From contig NZ_RHJI01000004.1 of NCBI RefSeq assembly GCF_004211955.1, positions 1-64,000 on the forward strand: a DNA stretch of 64,000 bases. Reading direction: 5' to 3'. Below the pieces are notes generated by a model. That model did not search any database. It was not told where the DNA came from and saw only the letters and a list, made by a program, of their open reading frames with translations. Both the position numbers and the translations under genes were made by a program. The DNA comes from Escherichia sp. E1V33. GTDB lineage: Bacteria; Pseudomonadota; Gammaproteobacteria; Enterobacterales; Enterobacteriaceae. Of this stretch, positions 11,064-21,319 are shown one piece after another. Every line of letters begins with the position of its first letter. Positions within the stretch are counted from its first letter, which is position 1.

Positions 11064-11079
11064 AGTGATCTTGATCTCA
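11064..11079. promoter_or_regulatory. Candidate CRP site upstream of sdaC; note on 10904-11459
   Basis: AGTGA-TCTTGA-TCTCA matches the CRP consensus TGTGA-N6-TCACA at 8 of 10 arm positions, about 160 bp before the sdaC start. The wider 556-bp gap between sdaC and ppnN is AT-rich. Beyond this site and the ppnN terminator I see no gene or repeat in it. Confidence 0.45.
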
Positions 11080-11427
11080 AATACAATAATCTACTTGGAA
11101 GATAGATAATCCCAACGCTTTACTCTGTAAATCAAAAGTAAAAGAGAATTTAAGGGCAATATTTGGCAGATTAACGACATCTGATTTCTTCCGGGGCGCG
11201 CAATATATGTAGGTTGAACTGCAAAAATCAATACTTTTAGTTAATGATTGCAGGATTTTCTTTTTTGCAGCGATAAAATGCGGTCTTCAAATTAAGGTAA
11301 ACGTTTGCGCCACAGCATAAATTGTATGACATATTACAAGTGGTGATATTAATGACATGATGACGCGCTGAAACATTCAAATAACAAATGAAATAGATTG
11401 ATTGGTAAGCAACCAAAAAAGAGAAAA

Positions 11428-11449
11428 CCCGGCAACAAACGTTACCGGG
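11428..11449 (-). terminator. ppnN terminator
   Basis: On the minus strand CCCGGTAAC ... GCCGGG folds into a 9-bp stem with one G-U pair, followed by TTTTCTCTTTTTT. It lies 10 bp after the ppnN stop. Confidence 0.8.
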
Positions 11450-11459
11450 GGAAGGGAGA

Positions 11460-12824
11460 TTAGGTGCAGATTTCGTAGCAAGGGATGTAGGCAGAGCCTG
11501 GCAACTTCATACGATGTTGGGCAACAAACCCCTGAAGCAGGTCGTCCATACGACGCATGATCTCTTTATCGCCGTTAATTTTGTAAGGACCAAACTCTTC
11601 AATGGCGCGAATACCGACTTCTTTTACGTTACCCGCTACAATGCCAGAAAACGCACGACGCAGGTCGGCGGCCAGCACTTCAACTGGCTGATCTGGATAA
11701 AGCTTCAGATTAGCCATATTCTCGTGAGACGGCTCAAACGGCATTTGCAAATCTGGCGTAATACGCATTGACCAGTTAAAGCTGTAGGCATCGCCCGTAT
11801 CGCGACGGTTTTCTTTCACCTGTGGCATCGCTTTTTTCATCTGACGGGCTACTTCTGCAGCGTCATCAATGATGATGCGATAATGGCGGCGCGCGTTTTC
11901 TCCCAATGTATGCACGACAAACTCATCCAGTACGCGGAAGTAATCAGCACTCTCTTTCGGGCCGGTGAGGATCAATGGCAAGACCTGATCTTTATTGGCC
12001 GGATTCATTAAAATTCCCAGCAAATACAGCAACTCTTCCGCTGTACCCACACCACCAGGGAAGATAATGATGCCGTGGGCGATACGGACAAACGCTTCCA
12101 GACGTTTTTCGATATCTGGCATGATGATCAGTTCGTTAACCAGCGGGTTAGGCGGTTCAGCGGCGATAATCGATGGTTCAGTCATACCAATAAAACGGCT
12201 GTCTTTGTAACGCTGTTGGGCGTGTCCGACCGCCGCGCCTTTCATCGGCGCTTCCATCGCGCCTGGACCACAGCCAGTGCAGATATTTAACTCACGCAGC
12301 CCCAACTGATTACCAACGCGACGGGCATATAAATACTCGTTTTCATTGATGGAGTGACCGCCCCAGCACACCACCATATTTGGCGCTTCGCCCACATGCA
12401 GCGCGCGAGCATTGCGCAAGATAGAAAAGACCAGGTTGGTAATGTGAACAGAGTTGTCGAGATTCAGGTTTGGAAAACGAACGGTGTTATGGATTTGCCC
12501 ATAGACGAAGAGAATGTCGCGCAGAACGGCAAACAAGTTGGCCTGCAAGGAGCGAATTATACGCCCATCGACAAAAGCTTCTTCCGGGGGATTGATCAGT
12601 TCTAGCTTCACGCCGCGTTCACGGCGTAACACGTTAATGTCGAAATTCTCAAAACGGGACAGCAATTCTTTGCTGTTATCTGTGAGGCTACCGGAGTTCA
12701 GAACAGCGAGTGAACAGTTGCGAAATAATTGATAGAGGTCGCTGCTGGCGGTGCGTTTAAGCATGTCCACTTCCAACTGCGACAACATATCCATGGAGCC
12801 AAGCGGGCTAATATGTGTAATCAA
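11460..12824 (-). CDS. ppnN: Pyrimidine/purine 5'-nucleotide nucleosidase
   Basis: PpnN (YgdH, 454 residues) hydrolyses nucleotide monophosphates to base and ribose 5-phosphate and is stimulated by (p)ppGpp, linking it to relA at 25.5 kb. The central LOG-like Rossmann domain has [26 protein letters not shown] and the phosphate-binding [15 protein letters not shown]. The N- and C-terminal extensions are typical of the long proteobacterial form. It appears to be a single-gene unit. Confidence 0.95.
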   Translation of the reverse strand: MITHISPLGSMDMLSQLEVDMLKRTASSDLYQLFRNCSLAVLNSGSLTDNSKELLSRFENFDINVLRRERGVKLELINPPEEAFVDGRIIRSLQANLFAVLRDILFVYGQIHNTVRFPNLNLDNSVHITNLVFSILRNARALHVGEAPNMVVCWGGHSINENEYLYARRVGNQLGLRELNICTGCGPGAMEAPMKGAAVGHAQQRYKDSRFIGMTEPSIIAAEPPNPLVNELIIMPDIEKRLEAFVRIAHGIIIFPGGVGTAEELLYLLGILMNPANKDQVLPLILTGPKESADYFRVLDEFVVHTLGENARRHYRIIIDDAAEVARQMKKAMPQVKENRRDTGDAYSFNWSMRITPDLQMPFEPSHENMANLKLYPDQPVEVLAADLRRAFSGIVAGNVKEVGIRAIEEFGPYKINGDKEIMRRMDDLLQGFVAQHRMKLPGSAYIPCYEICT

Positions 12825-12935
12825 GAAAAACTCCTTATGGGACGATTATCGTCATTCCCTTTGATTACAATAGCCCTGCCTGATGACCTTTCACAACCTT
12901 ATGCGTGAATCCAGCACGCAAAATTGAGAAAAATT

Positions 12936-13784
12936 TTATTGCCGTGCCAGACGGGTTGTTGATGGGACAAAATCACAGTTACTGCGCCAGGGGTTAATGT
13001 CCAGACCGCCACGACGGGTATAACGTGCGTAAACACTTAATTTCTCTGGCTGGCAGAAGCGTAACAGGTCATTAAAAATGCGTTCTACGCACTGTTCATG
13101 GAACTCGTTATGATGACGGAAAGAAACCAGATAACGCAGCAGTTTTTCCCTGTCAATCTTGGGTCCACGATACTGAATTTGGATAGAGCCCCAGTCTGGC
13201 TGATGAGTAATCAGGCAGTTTGATTTCAGCAGGTGGCTAACGAGAGTTTCCTCCACCACCTTTTCGCCGCTGGTGGCATTTTCAAGATAGTCAGTGGTGA
13301 ATTCATAGTTATCGATAGCGATATCCTGGTCATCAATGCAGGTGCCGTTGAAATGCCCTACCGGCTGACCTTCCAGTTCATCAAGACGATATAACGCCAC
13401 GCTAACGTTACCCTGGGCGCAGGTGCTTAAGTCGCGCTCCAGCGTCTGACGCACTTCTTCCCAATTGTTAAAGCGTGTCTGGTTAAAGCTGTTGAGATAG
13501 AGCTTAAAACTCTTCGACTCAATGAGATTCACGCTGGTGTAATCAAGTTCAACATGACCCACGGCGACCTGCGGCAAACCTTTCGCATTCAACCAGGACA
13601 GTTCATATAGCGTCCAGATATCCGTACCGTGAAAAGGCAGATTATTTGCGTTCAGGCCCAGCGGATCGCGATTCAAACTACGTGGAACGCCTTGTAGCAG
13701 GCTGGCGTCATAGGTATCCCGGTAATCGGTTGATTTTCCAAGAGTCAGGCCCGCAAGTGCCTGATGGTTTGCATAAGAAGACAT
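12936..13784 (-). CDS. queF: NADPH-dependent preQ0 reductase
   Basis: QueF (282 residues, the long bimodular form) reduces the nitrile of preQ0 to preQ1 in queuosine synthesis. The thioimide-forming cysteine is C190 and the general acid D197, both in [13 protein letters not shown]. queE and queD of the same pathway lie at 35.1 and 37.7 kb in this window. It is divergent from syd. Confidence 0.96.
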   Translation of the reverse strand: MSSYANHQALAGLTLGKSTDYRDTYDASLLQGVPRSLNRDPLGLNANNLPFHGTDIWTLYELSWLNAKGLPQVAVGHVELDYTSVNLIESKSFKLYLNSFNQTRFNNWEEVRQTLERDLSTCAQGNVSVALYRLDELEGQPVGHFNGTCIDDQDIAIDNYEFTTDYLENATSGEKVVEETLVSHLLKSNCLITHQPDWGSIQIQYRGPKIDREKLLRYLVSFRHHNEFHEQCVERIFNDLLRFCQPEKLSVYARYTRRGGLDINPWRSNCDFVPSTTRLARQ

Positions 13785-13851
13785 GTTTCACCGTCATAAA
13801 CCAGATAAACTAAACGACAAGTGTATCTGGTTTAAGTGAAGAGAGAAATTA

Positions 13852-14397
13852 GTGGACGAATTGACCGCACAAGCCTTGAAAGATTTTACCTCGCGTTACT
13901 GCGATGCCTGGCACGAACAGCACAATAGTTGGCCGTTAAGCGAGGAGTTGTATGGCGTTCCTTCACCATGCATTATTTCAACCACTAATGATGCTGTGTT
14001 CTGGCAACCGCAGCCGTTTAGCGGTGAGCAAAATGTAAACGCGGTTGAACGTGCGTTTGACATTGTGATACAACCCGCAATTCATACCTTCTATACGACC
14101 CAGTTTGCCGGGGATATGCATGCGCAGTTTGGCGATATCAAACTGACATTACTGCAAACCTGGAGTGAAGACGACTTCCGCCGGGTACAGGAAAACCTGA
14201 TTGGACATCTGGTTACCCAGAAACGCCTGAAACTGCCCCCCACGTTATTTATCGCCACACTGGAAGAAGAGTTGGAAGTGATTTCGGTATGTAATCTCTC
14301 TGGCGAAGTATGCAAAGAGACGCTGGGGACGCGGAATCGTACGCATTTAGCCTCAAATCTTGCGGAATTCCTTACGCAGCTTAAGCCTCTTCTGTAA
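13852..14397 (+). CDS. syd: SecY-interacting protein Syd
   Basis: Syd (181 residues) is a peripheral cytoplasmic protein that binds SecY and probably checks correct SecYEG assembly. The start codon is GTG at 13852, preceded by GAGAGAA. The acidic surface expected of the family is visible in the frequent Asp and Glu. It is followed by the csrB control region. Confidence 0.94.
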   Translation: MDELTAQALKDFTSRYCDAWHEQHNSWPLSEELYGVPSPCIISTTNDAVFWQPQPFSGEQNVNAVERAFDIVIQPAIHTFYTTQFAGDMHAQFGDIKLTLLQTWSEDDFRRVQENLIGHLVTQKRLKLPPTLFIATLEEELEVISVCNLSGEVCKETLGTRNRTHLASNLAEFLTQLKPLL

Positions 14398-14416
14398 TCC
14401 AAATACCCCGTCTTGT

Positions 14417-14434
14417 TGTGAGAGATCTCTTACA
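14417..14434. promoter_or_regulatory. UvrY-binding inverted repeat upstream of csrB
   Basis: TGTGAGAGATCTCTTACA is the 18-bp near-palindrome described as the UvrY response regulator site. Its centre lies about 182 bp before the csrB 5' end. UvrY is phosphorylated by BarA, encoded at 21.3-24.1 kb. The remaining 14435-14607 is AT-rich and holds the csrB core promoter. Confidence 0.8.
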
Positions 14435-14607
14435 GACCCTGTAGGAGATCGCCAGGAAGTAAGTGAATACTTAAAAAGATAAGAATCAATATTTCTATTT
14501 TAAATCAATGCATTGAAGAAAAATCCTTAACTTTCATATGAAATTTCCCTTAAGGCATTGTCTGTAAGCGCCTTGTAAGACTCAGCGAAAAAGACGATTC
14601 TATCTTC

Positions 14608-14976
14608 GTCGACAGGGAGTCAGACAACGAAGTGAACATCAGGATGATGACACTTCTAAAGGACACGCCAGGATGGTGCTTCAGGGAAAGGCTTCTGGAC
14701 GAAGCGAAGAGGAAAACGCTGGATGCGTTAAAGGACACCTCCAGGATGGAGAATGAGAACCGGTCAGGATGATTCGGTGGGTCAGGATGGCCAGGGACAC
14801 TTCAGGATGAAGTATCACATCGGGGTGGTGTGAGCAGGAAGCATTAGTTCAGGATGAACGATTGGTCGCAAGGCCACAGGAAAAGTTGTCAAGGATGAGC
14901 AGGGAGCAACAAAAGTAGCTGGAATGCTGCGAAACGAACCGGGAGCACTGTGAATACAGTGCTCCCTTTTTTTATT
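14608..14976 (+). ncRNA. csrB: CsrB, CsrA-sequestering RNA
   Basis: The 369-nt RNA begins GTCGACAGGGAGTCAGACAA and contains many AGGA and CAGGATG hairpin-loop motifs (for example TCCAGGATGGAG, TTCAGGATGAA), each a CsrA-binding site. It titrates CsrA and so relieves translational repression of glycogen, motility and biofilm genes. The 3' end is a strong terminator, GGGAGCACTG/CAGTGCTCCC followed by TTTTTTTATT (14941-14976). Frames read through this stretch are not protein genes. Confidence 0.98.
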
Positions 14977-15019
14977 CCTGCTATCCTTCGCGGCAGTTTT
15001 TTCTTCTTGAGGTTGTTTT

Positions 15020-15349
15020 ATGACCACTCATGACCGCGTTCGTCTTCAGTTGCAGGCGCTTGAAACCTTACTGCGTGAACATCAGCACTGGCGGAGCGAT
15101 GAACCGCAGCCGCATCAATTCAACAGTACCCAACCTTTCTTTATGGACACCATGGAGCCCCTGGAGTGGTTGCAATGGGTACTGATCCCGCGAATGCACG
15201 ATCTCTTAGATAATAATCAGCCATTACCAGGGGCTTTCGCCGTGGCGCCGTATTATGAGATGGCGCTGGCGACAGACCATCCCCAGCGCGCGCTTATTCT
15301 GGCGGAGCTGGAAAAACTGGATGCGCTTTTTGCGGATGATACAAACTGA
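15020..15349 (+). CDS. yqcC: YqcC family protein
   Basis: A 109-residue cytoplasmic protein of unknown function, acidic and rich in aromatic residues (MEPLEWLQWVLIPRMHDLL). The stop overlaps the truC start by one base (TGATG), so the two are probably coupled. A TTGAGG ribosome site precedes it. Confidence 0.92.
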   Translation: MTTHDRVRLQLQALETLLREHQHWRSDEPQPHQFNSTQPFFMDTMEPLEWLQWVLIPRMHDLLDNNQPLPGAFAVAPYYEMALATDHPQRALILAELEKLDALFADDTN

Positions 15350-16131
15350 TGCTGGAAATACTCTACCAGGATGAATGGCTGGTTGCGGTCAACAAACCGT
15401 CTGGCTGGCTGGTCCACCGAAGCTGGCTGGATCGCGACGAAAAAGTGGTGGTCATGCAAACCGTGCGTGACCAGATTGGGCAACATGTTTTTACCGCGCA
15501 TCGTCTGGATCGACCGACTTCCGGCGTATTGTTGATGGGGTTGTCCAGCGAGGCCGGGCGACTGTTAGCGCAACAGTTTGAACAGCACCAAATCCAGAAA
15601 CGCTACCATGCAATTGTGCGCGGCTGGCTGATGGAAGAAGCGGTGCTGGATTATCCACTGGTGGAAGAACTGGATAAAATTGCTGATAAATTCGCCCGCG
15701 AAGATAAAGGCCCGCAGCCGGCGGTAACGCATTATCGCGGTCTGGCGACGGTTGAAATGCCAGTCGCGACCGGGCGTTACCCGACGACACGCTACGGTCT
15801 GGTGGAACTGGAGCCGAAAACCGGACGCAAACACCAGCTTCGTCGCCATCTTGCCCATTTGCGCCATCCGATTATTGGCGACAGCAAACATGGCGATTTA
15901 CGCCAGAATCGCAGCGCGGCTGAACATTTTGGCCTCCAGCGGTTAATGTTGCACGCCAGCAAGTTGTCTTTGACGCATCCTTTTACTGGCGAGTCGCTGA
16001 CTATTCACGCCGGTCTGGACGACACCTGGATGCAGGCGTTATCACAATTTGGCTGGTGCGGTCTGCTTCCTGAAAATGAAAGGGTTGAGTTCAGCGCGCC
16101 ATCGGGTCAGGATGGTGAGATAAGTTCCTAA
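15349..16131 (+). CDS. truC: tRNA pseudouridine(65) synthase
   Basis: TruC (260 residues) makes pseudouridine 65 in some tRNAs. It is of the RluA family, with the catalytic Asp at D54 in HRLDRPTSG and the downstream [20 protein letters not shown] segment. It lies between yqcC and yqcA in one transcription unit. Confidence 0.96.
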   Translation: MLEILYQDEWLVAVNKPSGWLVHRSWLDRDEKVVVMQTVRDQIGQHVFTAHRLDRPTSGVLLMGLSSEAGRLLAQQFEQHQIQKRYHAIVRGWLMEEAVLDYPLVEELDKIADKFAREDKGPQPAVTHYRGLATVEMPVATGRYPTTRYGLVELEPKTGRKHQLRRHLAHLRHPIIGDSKHGDLRQNRSAAEHFGLQRLMLHASKLSLTHPFTGESLTIHAGLDDTWMQALSQFGWCGLLPENERVEFSAPSGQDGEISS

Positions 16132-16148
16132 TCCAGGGTGAAAACGGT

Positions 16149-16598
16149 ATGGCGGAAATTGGTATTTTTGTCGGCACCATGTACGGGAATTCACTGTTAG
16201 TGGCCGAAGAAGCGGAAGCGATTCTGACCGCGCAGGGCCACAAAGCAACGGTATTTGAAGATCCTGAATTAAGCGACTGGCTACCTTATCAGGACAAGTA
16301 TGTTCTGGTGGTTACGTCCACGACCGGGCAGGGCGACCTTCCTGATAGCATTGTGCCGCTCTTTCAGGGAATCAAAGATAGTCTGGGCTTCCAGCCGAAT
16401 CTGCGTTATGGCGTGATTGCGCTCGGCGACAGTAGTTATGTGAATTTCTGCAATGGCGGCAAACAGTTCGATGCCTTGTTGCAGGAACAGAGTGCTCAGC
16501 GGGTTGGCGAAATGCTGTTGATTGACGCCAGTGAGAACACGGAACCGGAAACGGAATCAAATCCGTGGGTCGAACATTGGGGCACGCTGTTGTCCTGA
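16149..16598 (+). CDS. yqcA: Flavodoxin YqcA
   Basis: A 149-residue flavodoxin. The FMN phosphate loop is VGTMYGNS near residues 8-15, and the ring-binding segments are [10 protein letters not shown] and [10 protein letters not shown]. It may donate electrons in tRNA modification or other redox steps; the partner is not established. Last gene of yqcC-truC-yqcA. Confidence 0.94.
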   Translation: MAEIGIFVGTMYGNSLLVAEEAEAILTAQGHKATVFEDPELSDWLPYQDKYVLVVTSTTGQGDLPDSIVPLFQGIKDSLGFQPNLRYGVIALGDSSYVNFCNGGKQFDALLQEQSAQRVGEMLLIDASENTEPETESNPWVEHWGTLLS

Positions 16599-16651
16599 TA
16601 TGTTCAGCGAGCGGTAAATGCCGTTTTAGCGGTGCTGAATCGAATCTTTTT

Positions 16652-16706
16652 AGGCAAATGCCAGTAAAAACTGCTTATTAGCGCAGGTTTTTATTGGCGT
16701 TTGCCT
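16652..16706. repeat. Long imperfect hairpin downstream of yqcA; note on 16599-17031
   Basis: Arms AGGCAAATGCCAGTAAAAAC (from 16652) and its near reverse complement ending GGCGTTTGCCT (to 16706) pair over about 23 bp with two or three mismatches and one bulge, around an 8-base loop. It may be a terminator or RNA processing hairpin. The rest of the 433-bp gap holds the gudP promoter region, with no other gene seen. Confidence 0.65.
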
Positions 16707-17031
16707 CGAGTCAAGCGATCTATTTCATACTCTTCTTTATTTCTTCGTTTTAACCCTTCCTTTCTTGTCCTTGTTTTCATTTCCGTGAAGTGGATTCCAC
16801 CGTCCAGGGCTAATGCCAAAATCGAGCCTCATTGAACGCATTAATGTTGTGTTGTTGCACGGTGAGCCGCTATGGCGCGCTTTTTATACTGCTACAGCCA
16901 GATATAAACACGCGCCGTATTCGGCGAACGACCTATAAAAACGGCAAAAACACCCTACGTCACCTCTGATTTCCTGGCGATGTCGCAGTCCAGAGTGAGC
17001 GTGGCTAACGCGAATTTTCAGGAGTGCAACA

Positions 17032-18384
17032 ATGAGTTCTGTAAGTCAGGCTGCGAGCAGTGTGGAAAAACGCACGAATGCTCGATACTGGATAGTGGTG
17101 ATGCTGTTTATTGTCACATCTTTTAACTACGGTGACCGCGCTACGCTTTCCATTGCCGGTTCAGAAATGGCCAAAGATATCGGCCTTGATCCGGTGGGAA
17201 TGGGCTATGTGTTCTCTGCTTTCTCATGGGCTTATGTTATCGGACAGATTCCTGGCGGCTGGTTGCTGGATCGTTTTGGCTCAAAACGCGTCTACTTCTG
17301 GTCGATCTTTATCTGGTCGATGTTTACCTTGCTGCAAGGTTTCGTCGATATCTTTAGTGGATTCGGCATTATCGTTGCCCTGTTTACTCTCCGCTTCCTG
17401 GTAGGGCTTGCCGAAGCACCTTCTTTCCCCGGCAACAGTCGCATTGTTGCGGCCTGGTTTCCGGCGCAGGAAAGGGGAACGGCGGTGTCGATTTTTAACT
17501 CCGCTCAATACTTCGCAACGGTGATCTTCGCGCCGATTATGGGCTGGCTGACTCATGAAGTGGGCTGGTCACACGTCTTCTTCTTTATGGGCGGTCTGGG
17601 CATTGTCATCAGCTTTTTCTGGCTGAAAGTCATCCACGAGCCAAATCAACATCCGGGCGTAAATCAGAAAGAGCTGGAGTACATCGCCGCGGGTGGCGCG
17701 CTGATCAATATGGATCAGCAAAACACCAAAGTTAAAGTGCCGTTCAACGTGAAGTGGGGGCAGATCAAACAGCTGCTCGGATCACGGATGATGGTCGGTG
17801 TTTATATCGGTCAGTACTGTATCAACGCCCTGACTTACTTCTTCATTACCTGGTTCCCGGTTTATCTGGTGCAGGCGCGCGGGATGTCGATTCTGAAAGC
17901 GGGCTTTGTGGCTTCCGTTCCGGCGGTTTGCGGTTTTATCGGCGGTGTGCTGGGTGGGATAATTTCCGACTGGCTGATGCGCCGCACGGGGTCGCTGAAC
18001 ATTGCGCGTAAAACACCGATCGTAATGGGCATGTTGCTGTCGATGGTGATGGTGTTCTGCAACTACGTCAACGTTGAGTGGATGATCATCGGCTTTATGG
18101 CGCTGGCCTTCTTCGGTAAGGGCATCGGGGCGCTGGGTTGGGCAGTAATGGCAGATACTGCGCCAAAAGAGATCAGCGGTCTTTCCGGCGGCCTGTTCAA
18201 TATGTTCGGTAACATTTCCGGTATCGTCACGCCAATCGCAATTGGTTATATCGTTGGCACGACTGGCTCGTTTAATGGGGCGCTGATTTATGTTGGTGTT
18301 CATGCCTTAATCGCGGTACTGAGCTACCTGGTGCTGGTGGGCGATATCAAGCGTATCGAGCTGAAACCTGTCGCGGGGCAATAA
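17032..18384 (+). CDS. gudP: D-glucarate/galactarate transporter
   Basis: GudP (450 residues) is a major facilitator of the anion:cation symporter family with 12 predicted membrane segments. Typical MFS motifs are visible, such as [12 protein letters not shown] after the second segment. It leads gudP-gudX-gudD for glucarate uptake and catabolism, and gudX begins one base after its stop. CAGGAG precedes the ATG. Confidence 0.96.
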   Translation: MSSVSQAASSVEKRTNARYWIVVMLFIVTSFNYGDRATLSIAGSEMAKDIGLDPVGMGYVFSAFSWAYVIGQIPGGWLLDRFGSKRVYFWSIFIWSMFTLLQGFVDIFSGFGIIVALFTLRFLVGLAEAPSFPGNSRIVAAWFPAQERGTAVSIFNSAQYFATVIFAPIMGWLTHEVGWSHVFFFMGGLGIVISFFWLKVIHEPNQHPGVNQKELEYIAAGGALINMDQQNTKVKVPFNVKWGQIKQLLGSRMMVGVYIGQYCINALTYFFITWFPVYLVQARGMSILKAGFVASVPAVCGFIGGVLGGIISDWLMRRTGSLNIARKTPIVMGMLLSMVMVFCNYVNVEWMIIGFMALAFFGKGIGALGWAVMADTAPKEISGLSGGLFNMFGNISGIVTPIAIGYIVGTTGSFNGALIYVGVHALIAVLSYLVLVGDIKRIELKPVAGQ

Positions 18385-18385
18385 G

Positions 18386-19726
18386 ATGACGACACAATCC
18401 AGTCCTGTTATTACTGATATGAAAGTCATTCCGGTCGCCGGGCACGACAGCATGTTGCTTAATATTGGTGGGGCGCATAACGCATATTTCACTCGCAATA
18501 TTGTGGTACTCACCGATAACGCCGGGCATACCGGCATTGGTGAAGCGCCAGGCGGAGAGGTGATTTATCAGACATTGGTCGATGCTATTCCGATGGTGCT
18601 GGGCCAGGAAGTTGCGCGCCTGAATAAAGTGGTTCAGCAGGTGCATAAAGGTAATCAAGCAGCCGATTTTGATACCTTCGGTAAAGGGGCCTGGACCTTT
18701 GAATTGCGCGTTAACGCCGTGGCGGCGCTGGAAGCCGCCTTGCTTGACCTGCTAGGTAAGGCGCTGAATGTTCCGGTCTGCGAACTGTTAGGGCCAGGCA
18801 AGCAACGCGATGCTATTACCGTCCTCGGTTATCTGTTTTATATCGGTGATCGGACCAAAACCGATCTTCCTTATCTGGAAAATACGCCGGGCAACCATGA
18901 GTGGTATCAGTTGCGCCATCAGAAAGCGATGAACAGCGAAGCCGTTGTGCGTCTGGCGGAAGCCTCACAGGATCGCTACGGCTTTAAAGATTTCAAACTT
19001 AAGGGCGGCGTGTTACCTGGCGAGCAAGAAATCGACACTGTTCGTGCATTGAAGAAACGCTTCCCGGATGCGCGGATTACCGTTGATCCCAACGGTGCAT
19101 GGCTGCTTGATGAAGCCATTTCTCTGTGCAAAGGGCTGAATGATGTTCTTACCTATGCCGAAGATCCATGCGGCGCAGAACAGGGCTTCTCCGGACGTGA
19201 AGTGATGGCGGAGTTTCGGCGGGCGACCGGCTTGCCCGTCGCGACTAATATGATCGCCACCAACTGGCGCGAAATGGGTCATGCGGTGATGCTCAATGCG
19301 GTAGATATTCCACTTGCCGATCCGCACTTCTGGACGCTTTCCGGTGCAGTCCGAGTGGCGCAGCTTTGCGACGACTGGGGGCTGACCTGGGGCTGCCATT
19401 CCAACAACCATTTCGATATCTCTCTGGCGATGTTTACCCATGTGGGCGCGGCGGCACCGGGTAATCCTACCGCTATCGATACCCACTGGATTTGGCAGGA
19501 GGGCGATTGTCGCCTGACCCAAAATCCGCTGGAGATTAAAAACGGAAAAATTGCCGTTCCTGATGCGCCCGGTCTGGGCGTGGAACTGGACTGGGAACAG
19601 GTACAAAAGGCACATGAGGCCTATAAACGTCTGCCTGGCGGTGCGCGTAACGACGCAGGCCCGATGCAGTACCTGATCCCCGGCTGGACCTTTGACCGTA
19701 AACGTCCCGTTTTCGGCCGTCATTGA
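18386..19726 (+). CDS. gudX: Glucarate dehydratase-related protein
   Basis: GudX (446 residues) is an enolase-superfamily paralogue of GudD, about 60-70% alike by eye. It keeps the catalytic lysine segment FKLKGG, the metal-ligand segment TVDPNGAW and the HSNNHFD loop. The E. coli protein is reported to have much lower activity than GudD. It lies between gudP and gudD in the operon. Confidence 0.95.
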   Translation: MTTQSSPVITDMKVIPVAGHDSMLLNIGGAHNAYFTRNIVVLTDNAGHTGIGEAPGGEVIYQTLVDAIPMVLGQEVARLNKVVQQVHKGNQAADFDTFGKGAWTFELRVNAVAALEAALLDLLGKALNVPVCELLGPGKQRDAITVLGYLFYIGDRTKTDLPYLENTPGNHEWYQLRHQKAMNSEAVVRLAEASQDRYGFKDFKLKGGVLPGEQEIDTVRALKKRFPDARITVDPNGAWLLDEAISLCKGLNDVLTYAEDPCGAEQGFSGREVMAEFRRATGLPVATNMIATNWREMGHAVMLNAVDIPLADPHFWTLSGAVRVAQLCDDWGLTWGCHSNNHFDISLAMFTHVGAAAPGNPTAIDTHWIWQEGDCRLTQNPLEIKNGKIAVPDAPGLGVELDWEQVQKAHEAYKRLPGGARNDAGPMQYLIPGWTFDRKRPVFGRH

Positions 19727-19746
19727 TTCTGAAAAAGGACATAAAT

Positions 19747-21087
19747 ATGAGTTCTCAATTTACGACGCCTGTTGTTACTGAAATGCAGGTCATCCCGGTG
19801 GCGGGCCATGACAGTATGCTGATGAATCTGAGTGGTGCACACGCACCGTTCTTCACGCGTAATATTGTGATTATCAAAGATAATTCTGGTCACACTGGCG
19901 TAGGGGAAATTCCCGGCGGCGAGAAAATCCGTAAAACGCTGGAAGATGCAATTCCGCTGGTAGTGGGTAAAACGCTGGGTGAATACAAAAACGTTCTGAC
20001 GCTGGTGCGTAATACTTTTGCCGATCGTGATGCCGGCGGGCGCGGTTTGCAGACATTTGATTTGCGTACCACTATTCATGTAGTTACCGGGATAGAAGCG
20101 GCAATGCTGGATCTGCTGGGGCAGCATCTGGGGGTTAACGTGGCATCCCTGCTGGGCGATGGTCAACAGCGTAGCGAAGTCGAAATGCTCGGTTATCTGT
20201 TCTTCGTCGGTAATCGCAAAGCCACACCTCTGCCGTATCAAAGCCAGCCGGATGACTCATGCGACTGGTATCGCCTGCGTCATGAAGAAGCGATGACGCC
20301 GGATGCGGTGGTGCGCCTGGCGGAAGCGGCGTATGAAAAATATGGCTTCAACGATTTCAAACTGAAAGGCGGTGTACTGGCCGGGGAAGAAGAGGCCGAG
20401 TCTATTGTGGCACTGGCGCAACGCTTCCCGCAGGCGCGTATTACGCTCGATCCTAACGGTGCCTGGTCGCTGAACGAAGCGATTAAAATTGGTAAATACC
20501 TGAAAGGTTCGCTGGCTTATGCAGAAGATCCGTGTGGTGCGGAGCAAGGTTTCTCCGGGCGTGAAGTGATGGCAGAGTTCCGTCGCGCGACTGGCCTGCC
20601 GACTGCAACCAATATGATCGCCACCGACTGGCGGCAGATGGGCCATACGCTCTCGTTACAATCCGTTGATATCCCGCTGGCGGATCCGCATTTCTGGACG
20701 ATGCAAGGTTCGGTACGTGTGGCGCAAATGTGCCATGAATTTGGCCTGACCTGGGGTTCACACTCTAACAACCACTTCGATATTTCCCTGGCGATGTTTA
20801 CCCATGTTGCCGCCGCTGCACCGGGTAAAATTACTGCTATTGATACGCACTGGATTTGGCAGGAAGGCAATCAGCGCCTGACCAAAGAACCGTTTGAGAT
20901 CAAAGGCGGGCTGGTACAGGTGCCAGAAAAACCGGGGCTGGGTGTAGAAATCGATATGGATCAAGTGATGAAAGCCCATGAGCTGTATCAGAAACACGGG
21001 CTTGGCGCGCGTGACGATGCGATGGGAATGCAGTATCTGATTCCTGGCTGGACGTTCGATAACAAGCGCCCGTGCATGGTGCGTTAA
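19747..21087 (+). CDS. gudD: D-glucarate dehydratase
   Basis: GudD (446 residues) dehydrates D-glucarate or L-idarate to 5-keto-4-deoxyglucarate. Enolase-fold residues are all present: K205 and K207 (FKLKGG), metal ligands D235, E260 and N289, and the H339-D313 pair. ATG at 19747 is preferred over an in-frame codon 24 bp upstream because AAAAGGACATAA lies just before it. Last gene of the glucarate operon. Confidence 0.97.
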   Translation: MSSQFTTPVVTEMQVIPVAGHDSMLMNLSGAHAPFFTRNIVIIKDNSGHTGVGEIPGGEKIRKTLEDAIPLVVGKTLGEYKNVLTLVRNTFADRDAGGRGLQTFDLRTTIHVVTGIEAAMLDLLGQHLGVNVASLLGDGQQRSEVEMLGYLFFVGNRKATPLPYQSQPDDSCDWYRLRHEEAMTPDAVVRLAEAAYEKYGFNDFKLKGGVLAGEEEAESIVALAQRFPQARITLDPNGAWSLNEAIKIGKYLKGSLAYAEDPCGAEQGFSGREVMAEFRRATGLPTATNMIATDWRQMGHTLSLQSVDIPLADPHFWTMQGSVRVAQMCHEFGLTWGSHSNNHFDISLAMFTHVAAAAPGKITAIDTHWIWQEGNQRLTKEPFEIKGGLVQVPEKPGLGVEIDMDQVMKAHELYQKHGLGARDDAMGMQYLIPGWTFDNKRPCMVR

Positions 21088-21100
21088 GACAGAAAACCAA

Positions 21101-21124
21101 AACCGGCTCTGTCAGGAGCCGGTT
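21101..21124 (+). terminator. gud operon terminator
   Basis: AACCGGCTC (21101-21109) and GAGCCGGTT (21116-21124) form a perfect 9-bp stem followed by TTGAG, 13 bp after the gudD stop. Confidence 0.75.
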
Positions 21125-21149
21125 TGAGACTGATGCCAAACACAAAATT

Positions 21150-21247
21150 GCCTGATGCGCTACGCTTATCAGGCCTACATGCTTTTTAATTTATTGAATT
21201 TAATTGGTTTTGTAGGCCGGATAAGGCGTTAACGCCGCATCCGGCAT
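21150..21247. repeat. REP pair (BIME) between gudD and barA
   Basis: Two REP units in opposite orientation, GCCTGATGCGCTACGCTTAT (21150 on) and TGTAGGCCGGATAAGGCGTT ... CGCATCCGGCA (21211-21247), separated by an AT-rich spacer. They lie between two convergent transcripts. Confidence 0.85.
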
Positions 21248-21319
21248 AAACACAGGCACTTTGTCACCAATCTGAAACCAGCGTCATAAAAAGCCGATTG
21301 CTACTCGACAAGACGTCCG

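Noticed and set aside
14550-15027. Short frames across the csrB locus
   Set aside because: The stretch is a non-coding RNA with repeated CsrA motifs and an intrinsic terminator.
21150-21247. Paired GC-rich repeats after gudD as a short CRISPR array
   Set aside because: The units are inverted rather than direct and match the REP consensus.
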